9,866 nucleotides of DNA, taken from the NCBI GenBank assembly GCA_018267435.1, contig JAFDYM010000211.1, positions 1 through 9,866 on the forward strand, written 5' to 3'. Position 1 is the stretch's first letter. Every line of letters starts with the position of its first letter. Shown here one piece after another: positions 7,137 to 9,866 of this stretch. Both the position numbers and the translations under genes were made by a program. The notes under the pieces are model-generated. The model ran no database searches. It was not told where the DNA came from and worked only from the letters and a program-made list of their open reading frames with translations. Source of the stretch: Bacteroidota bacterium (GTDB lineage Bacteria; Bacteroidota; Bacteroidia; Chitinophagales; LD1).

Positions 7137-7359
7137 AATACAAGGTTCACGCAGAGTAAATACAAAGTTTTAACAGCCAAGAACCGCAGAGAAAAGCGTT
7201 TATGGGCCTTCCTGTTTACATTCCGCTATAGTTTTGCGCGCCACGCGCCTTCGTACTGTGGCGCTCCTGCTTTATCCGCCCCCATGAGCCAAACCGAGAT
7301 AAAAACTCTGCGGCTCTATGCGTTTTCATCCTTTGCACCCTCTGCGTGAAACTGTATTT
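7137..7359. repeat. Large imperfect palindrome of dispersed-repeat sequence
   Basis: The left arm begins AATACAAGGTTCACGCAGAG (7137-7156) and the right arm ends CTCTGCGTGAAACTGTATTT (7340-7359), an inverted pair with few mismatches. A second pair, CCGCAGAG (7184-7191) and CTCTGCGG (7306-7313), and a third, GCGCCAC (7238-7244) and GTGGCGC (7258-7264), are nested inside. All three pairs share nearly the same centre (7248-7251), so this is one structure: two inverted copies of a unit of about 55 bases around a core of about 114 bases. No open frame of interest lies inside. Parts of it recur at 3151-3166 and 4532-4548. It fills most of the gap between the flippase and the next gene. Confidence 0.68.
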
Positions 7360-7392
7360 CGTACATCGGCCTCACATTTTTTTGAATAATCT

Positions 7393-7418
7393 GTAACCTT
7401 TTGCCGCAGGTTGGCGTA
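7393..7418 (+). promoter_or_regulatory. Possible ECF-sigma promoter
   Basis: GTAAC (7393-7397) and CGTA (7415-7418) are separated by 17 bases, the spacing and form of extracytoplasmic-function sigma promoters (an AAC-type -35 and CGT-type -10). Transcription would start near 7424-7426, about 27 bases before the ATG at 7452. No TAnnTTTG primary-sigma element is seen here. The match is short and the assignment tentative. Confidence 0.33.
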
Positions 7419-7451
7419 AACGGATGCATAACACTTGCAAAACGCAGACAC

Positions 7452-8039
7452 ATGAAAAAGTTATACATCTTACTTACAGCCGCCCTTTTTACAGCTACAG
7501 TAGCGCAAGCTAAAACTTATGTAGTTAACTCGGGCAAATGGACCGACGCAGCTGCTTGGAATGGCGACTACGCAGGTACTACTATAAGCGAAGGCGATGT
7601 GGTAATAATAACTGGTAGCGTAACCATGAACACAAATGTAGTGGTAGCAGGTACAGTAAAGGTTGAAAAAGGTGCTAGCATGGTGGGTATGAAAGACCTA
7701 GTAGTAACTAAAACCGGTATGCTAGTTAACCATGGCAACACAGTAATGAAAACGATAGTTAACGAAGGTATCATCAACAACAACTTGGTGCTTGAAACTA
7801 TGGTAAACTTCGAAAACAAAGGCATAATAGGTAACGATAACACTATAGTAGCAGGCAACAACATACACCTTTACGATGGCAAGGCCGAAGGTAACGGTGG
7901 TACTTACTTTGCCAATAACACTGTAGTAAGCAACAGCGCTGCAGTAATAGGTAAAGATGTAAAAGTGCTTGAAGGCGGCATACTAATGGATGAGCAACCT
8001 GCTGTAGCACCTGCGGTAACAGTAAGCGCCAACAAATAA
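7452..8039 (+). CDS. Small secreted beta-solenoid-like protein, function unknown
   Basis: The preferred start is ATG at 7452, which gives a textbook signal peptide (MKKLYILLTAALFTATVAQA, cleavage after residue 20). The open frame reaches back to a TTG at 7401, but that would put 17 polar residues before the signal peptide. The mature 175 residues begin TYVVNSGKWTDAAAWNGDY, like the G-x-W-x-x-x-x-x-W entry seen at the start of many Bacteroidota surface beta-helix domains. They continue with short hydrophobic strands and turns (GDVVIITGSVTMNTNVVVAG, then GTVKVEKGASM). Three N-x-G turns follow at about residues 93-95, 104-106 and 122-124, the last two in NEGIINNN and NKGIIGND. Length and composition (Val, Asn, Gly rich, almost no Cys) fit a right-handed beta-helix or similar solenoid. 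The end is a Pro/Ala/Val-rich tail (EQPAVAPAVTVSANK) with no T9SS-type domain. No enzyme motif is visible. Confidence 0.72.
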   Translation: MKKLYILLTAALFTATVAQAKTYVVNSGKWTDAAAWNGDYAGTTISEGDVVIITGSVTMNTNVVVAGTVKVEKGASMVGMKDLVVTKTGMLVNHGNTVMKTIVNEGIINNNLVLETMVNFENKGIIGNDNTIVAGNNIHLYDGKAEGNGGTYFANNTVVSNSAAVIGKDVKVLEGGILMDEQPAVAPAVTVSANK

Positions 8040-8073
8040 GAAACAATAAAACACGAACAAGCTATAATTACGA

Positions 8074-8108
8074 AACGCTAAGAGGCCCTGTAAGGCCTTT
8101 TTTGCGTT
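8074..8108 (+). terminator. Intrinsic terminator of the beta-solenoid gene
   Basis: AGGCC (8083-8087) pairs with GGCCT (8094-8098) across a CTGTAA loop, followed by a run of T (8098-8103). An outer AACGC (8074-8078) with GCGTT (8104-8108) can extend the stem across the T-run. It sits 35 bases after the stop codon at 8037-8039, in the right orientation for that gene. Confidence 0.8.
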
Positions 8109-8120
8109 ATACCCAGTAAG

Positions 8121-8268
8121 CAGTAGGCAATTTAATTAGTAGGCAAATAGTGTGCGTGTAGTGTACGAGTTGCTTTTACAAATTGATATTCTAAATAAAG
8201 AAGTAGGCAAGTAAAATGCATAAACTACACTCTACTTGCCTACTTCTTTATTTGCTTGTTGCCTACTG
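8121..8268. repeat. AGTAGGCAA repeat cluster with a 21-bp perfect inverted repeat
   Basis: The nonamer AGTAGGCAA occurs three times on the plus strand (8122-8130, 8138-8146, 8202-8210) and twice on the minus strand (8236-8244, 8259-8267) within 150 bases. The third and fourth copies lie inside a perfect 21-bp inverted repeat, 8193-8213 with 8233-8253, around a 19-base loop. The first and last copies form an outer 10-bp pair, CAGTAGGCAA (8121-8130) with TTGCCTACTG (8259-8268). The block fills the gap between two convergent genes, so its hairpin could also end transcripts, but its arms are far longer than terminators need and no clean T-run follows. Confidence 0.85.
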
Positions 8269-8270
8269 TT

Positions 8271-9167
8271 TTATTCTTCCCCAAAGCGCTGCTTCACCAA
8301 CTTTACAAACAGCTTAGCCGATTGCGAGCTTTCGTACCAGTTCCAGGTGCGGGCTAGGCTGTTAACATATGCTTTGGCTACTTCGTAGTCGGTAGCGGCA
8401 TCTATGGTTTGTACCGCCTTGTTCAGTTCATCGCTATTACCTTTAAATAGGTCGTTTACAAAAGCTATGCGGCGGTTAAGGTCCAGCATATCCTTCAGCG
8501 GTTTCATGGCATAGCGCTGATGTATTTCGGTAGTGGCACCGCGCCAGCGTTCGTTTAGGTCGGTACTGCCCTTTATGCGTTCGTTTATGGGTACTGCTTT
8601 TTCTACCGTATCGGTTATAGGGTTGTGGTTTAGCAGCGCAGGCTCATCTTCAAGCACTGCTACAGGCTCGTGGTACACAGGCTTCTGTTCTACCACTGGC
8701 TGCTGCCTTATTGTTACAGGCTCCTGCCTTATAGGCTCTTGCACTATGGCTTGCTGCTGTATAGGCTCTTCTATCACTTCTTGCACTGGCTCCTGTATAA
8801 ATTCAATTATTGGCTTCTGCACAGGTGTTGCTACAGTCTGCGCTACTGGTACAGGTTCTTCTTCTACCACAGGTATAGTTACAGGTGCTATGGTTTGTTG
8901 TACTATAGGTTGTACTTGTTGCACAGGTGGCACTACTGGTGTTTCCATTTGTATAGGTTCTACGCGTGCTGCTACTGCTGGCTGCTCTACCTGTTGCACT
9001 GTTACGTCAGCCACATTGGTTTTGGCGTGGCGTAGGGTATCTAGCTCGTCGTATAGGTTGCGCACTTGCTGCATTAGCAGGTCGTATTCCAATTTACTTA
9101 GTTCGGCACCACCTAATCTGTTTGCTGTGCGGTTTATTTTTTCCAACAATTCCAATACATTCACCAT
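8271..9167 (-). CDS. Conserved Bacteroidota protein with Pro/Val/Gln/Glu-rich linker, function unknown
   Basis: A 298-residue protein without a signal peptide or membrane helix, so probably cytoplasmic. Three parts can be seen. Residues 1-50 form an amphipathic helical segment (NVLELLEKINRTANRLGG, then LMQQVRNLYDELDTLRH) of coiled-coil type. Residues 55-175 are low complexity, made of irregular repeats such as EPVQEVIEEPIQQQ and EPIRQEPVTIRQQPV. Residues 195-298 form a helical domain with LNERWRG, PLKDMLDLNRRIAFVNDLFKGN and a Trp-containing end (LARTWNWYES, then LFVKLVKQRF). The C-terminal pattern, with DLNRRIAFVNDLFKGN followed by an end of the form W...F...KxRF, is shared by a family of uncharacterised Bacteroidota proteins as I remember them; no function is known to me. 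The gene converges on the beta-solenoid gene and diverges from tdk. The linker codons produce long shadow frames on the other strand. Confidence 0.8.
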   Translation of the reverse strand: MVNVLELLEKINRTANRLGGAELSKLEYDLLMQQVRNLYDELDTLRHAKTNVADVTVQQVEQPAVAARVEPIQMETPVVPPVQQVQPIVQQTIAPVTIPVVEEEPVPVAQTVATPVQKPIIEFIQEPVQEVIEEPIQQQAIVQEPIRQEPVTIRQQPVVEQKPVYHEPVAVLEDEPALLNHNPITDTVEKAVPINERIKGSTDLNERWRGATTEIHQRYAMKPLKDMLDLNRRIAFVNDLFKGNSDELNKAVQTIDAATDYEVAKAYVNSLARTWNWYESSQSAKLFVKLVKQRFGEE

Positions 9168-9189
9168 ATCTATTCAGTAATTTATAACA

Positions 9190-9197
9190 CAAAGTTA
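9190..9197 (-). promoter_or_regulatory. Possible -7 element for the linker-protein gene
   Basis: On the minus strand this reads TAACTTTG, a perfect match to the Bacteroidota -7 consensus TAnnTTTG, 22 bases before the ATG at 9167. No TTG is found at the expected distance upstream for a -33 element, so the promoter is only half supported. Confidence 0.4.
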
Positions 9198-9289
9198 GCT
9201 ACATTGGTGCCCGCTACTATGGTAGTTTTACACAGCGGCTATATGCATAGAACGCATAAGGGTACGTTTTTGATATACACAAACAAGTA

Positions 9290-9313
9290 TGCCAAGGCTG
9301 CTTGGCACTTTTT
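9290..9313 (+). terminator. Terminator-like hairpin in the tdk leader (possible attenuator)
   Basis: TGCCAAG (9290-9296) and CTTGGCA (9301-9307) are a perfect 7-bp stem with a GCTG loop, followed after one C by TTTTT (9309-9313). This has the form of a rho-independent terminator on the plus strand, yet it ends only 9 bases before the tdk ATG at 9323 and there is no gene upstream on that strand for it to end. It is therefore a candidate attenuator or translation-blocking hairpin of tdk. The stem is short. Confidence 0.5.
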
Positions 9314-9322
9314 AATAGAAAT

Positions 9323-9866
9323 ATGTTTATAGAACCCCATATAGGCAATAGTCGCAGCGGATGGATAGAAGTAGTTTGTGGCAGCATGTTCAGCGGTAAA
9401 ACCGAAGAACTGATACGCCGCCTGCGCCGTGCGCAAATAGCCAATAAAAAGGTAGAGATATTTAAGCCCACTATTGATACGCGCTACCATGATACCGATG
9501 TGGTAAGCCACAATGCCACTGCTATACGCAGTACACCCATTACCCATAGCGAGAACATACTACTATACGCCGACGGCATAGAGGTGATAGGCGTAGACGA
9601 AGCCCAGTTTATGGATGCCGAGCTGCCCGCAGTGTGCGAAAAACTGGCGCGCCGCGGCATACGGGTAATAGTAGCCGGGCTTGATATGGACTTTGAGGGC
9701 AAGCCTTTTGGCCCTATACCGGCCCTACTAAGTATAGCCGACTATATAACAAAAGTACACGCAATATGTGTGCAATGTGGTGATATAGCGCACTTTAGCT
9801 ACCGAAAGTCGGCCGATAAAAACAAGGTATTGCTGGGCGAAAAGGATAGTTACGAGCCTCGCTGCC
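9323..9866 (+). CDS. tdk: Thymidine kinase (3' end outside window)
   Basis: The frame opens at ATG 9323 and is still open at the window end, with 181 residues visible of a usual length of about 190-210. It phosphorylates thymidine to dTMP with ATP in the cytoplasm (pyrimidine salvage). Type II thymidine kinase features are in order: the P-loop GSMFSGKTEEL (Walker A, residues 20-27 with Lys26), the DEAQF motif (residues 92-96) with the catalytic Glu93, the GLDMDFEGKPFGP segment (119-131) of the nucleoside-binding lasso region, and the zinc site beginning CVQC (Cys149, Cys152) and continuing at YEPRC (Cys181). The fourth zinc ligand should fall just outside the window. A terminator-like hairpin lies immediately upstream. 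The gene is divergent from the linker-protein gene, with a 155-base gap. Confidence 0.97.
   Translation, partial: MFIEPHIGNSRSGWIEVVCGSMFSGKTEELIRRLRRAQIANKKVEIFKPTIDTRYHDTDVVSHNATAIRSTPITHSENILLYADGIEVIGVDEAQFMDAELPAVCEKLARRGIRVIVAGLDMDFEGKPFGPIPALLSIADYITKVHAICVQCGDIAHFSYRKSADKNKVLLGEKDSYEPRC

Noticed and set aside
8121..8268. Possible CRISPR array from the repeated AGTAGGCAA units
   Set aside because: The copies are only nine bases, unevenly spaced and in both orientations, with no cas genes; this is a palindromic repeat cluster.
8533..9180. A 215-residue plus-strand frame rich in Cys, Ser, Thr and Gly, and another at 8670-9035 rich in Tyr, Leu and Arg
   Set aside because: Both lie opposite the Pro/Val/Gln/Glu-rich linker of the minus-strand gene; their odd composition is the complement of its repeated codons.
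9204..9230. TTG (9204) and TAGTTTTA (9223) as a tdk promoter
   Set aside because: The spacing is 16 bases, short of the usual 18-21, and the -7 element has a mismatch at the conserved G; too weak to list as a feature.
9217..9702. Minus-strand frames of 72-102 residues opposite the start of tdk
   Set aside because: They overlap one another and tdk, and show no conserved features.

Overview
The window reads as a stretch of ordinary chromosome from a member of the Bacteroidota, probably near Chitinophagaceae or Sphingobacteriia; the lineage is an inference. The signs are the gene families (a RemB/Wzi-like outer-membrane barrel, several secreted Bacteroidota-type proteins, a single-copy tdk), the lack of clear Shine-Dalgarno sequences, and a TTTG-N18-TAnnTTTG promoter of the Bacteroidota primary sigma factor in front of a tRNA gene. 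There is no prophage, transposase, CRISPR array or recognisable defence system. I did not find a convincing new multi-gene system; the unusual material lies between the genes.

Layout, left to right. At 1-2553 there are two tightly spaced rightward genes: the 3' part of an outer-membrane beta-barrel protein (RemB/Wzi type) and a membrane-anchored SGNH/GDSL hydrolase, plausibly an envelope-polysaccharide pair. After a small palindromic element (2553-2640) comes a TspO/MBR-family membrane protein (2643-3119). It converges on an OsmC-family protein (3284-3685, minus). A secreted outer-membrane barrel protein follows (3761-4525, plus). The 4526-4893 gap holds a degenerate repeat, a 13-bp perfect hairpin, a bidirectional terminator and tRNA-His(GTG) on the minus strand with its own promoter. 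Next are a secreted two-domain protein (4894-5676, minus) and, divergent from it, a Wzx-like polysaccharide flippase (5810-7132, plus).

The 7133-7451 gap is filled by a large imperfect palindrome of dispersed-repeat sequence and a possible ECF-sigma promoter. It precedes a small secreted beta-solenoid-like protein (7452-8039), which ends at a good intrinsic terminator. A second gap (8109-8270) is packed with copies of AGTAGGCAA, two of them within the arms of a 21-bp perfect inverted repeat. A conserved Bacteroidota protein with a Pro/Val/Gln/Glu-rich linker lies on the minus strand (8271-9167). Thymidine kinase (tdk) starts at 9323 and runs off the right end; a terminator-like hairpin with a T-run sits just before its start codon.

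Three start codons were moved to internal ATGs (OsmC, flippase, beta-solenoid protein), because the longest reading frames begin at TTG or GTG with non-conserved or non-signal-peptide leaders. Function calls rest on recognising families and motifs by eye; no database search was possible.
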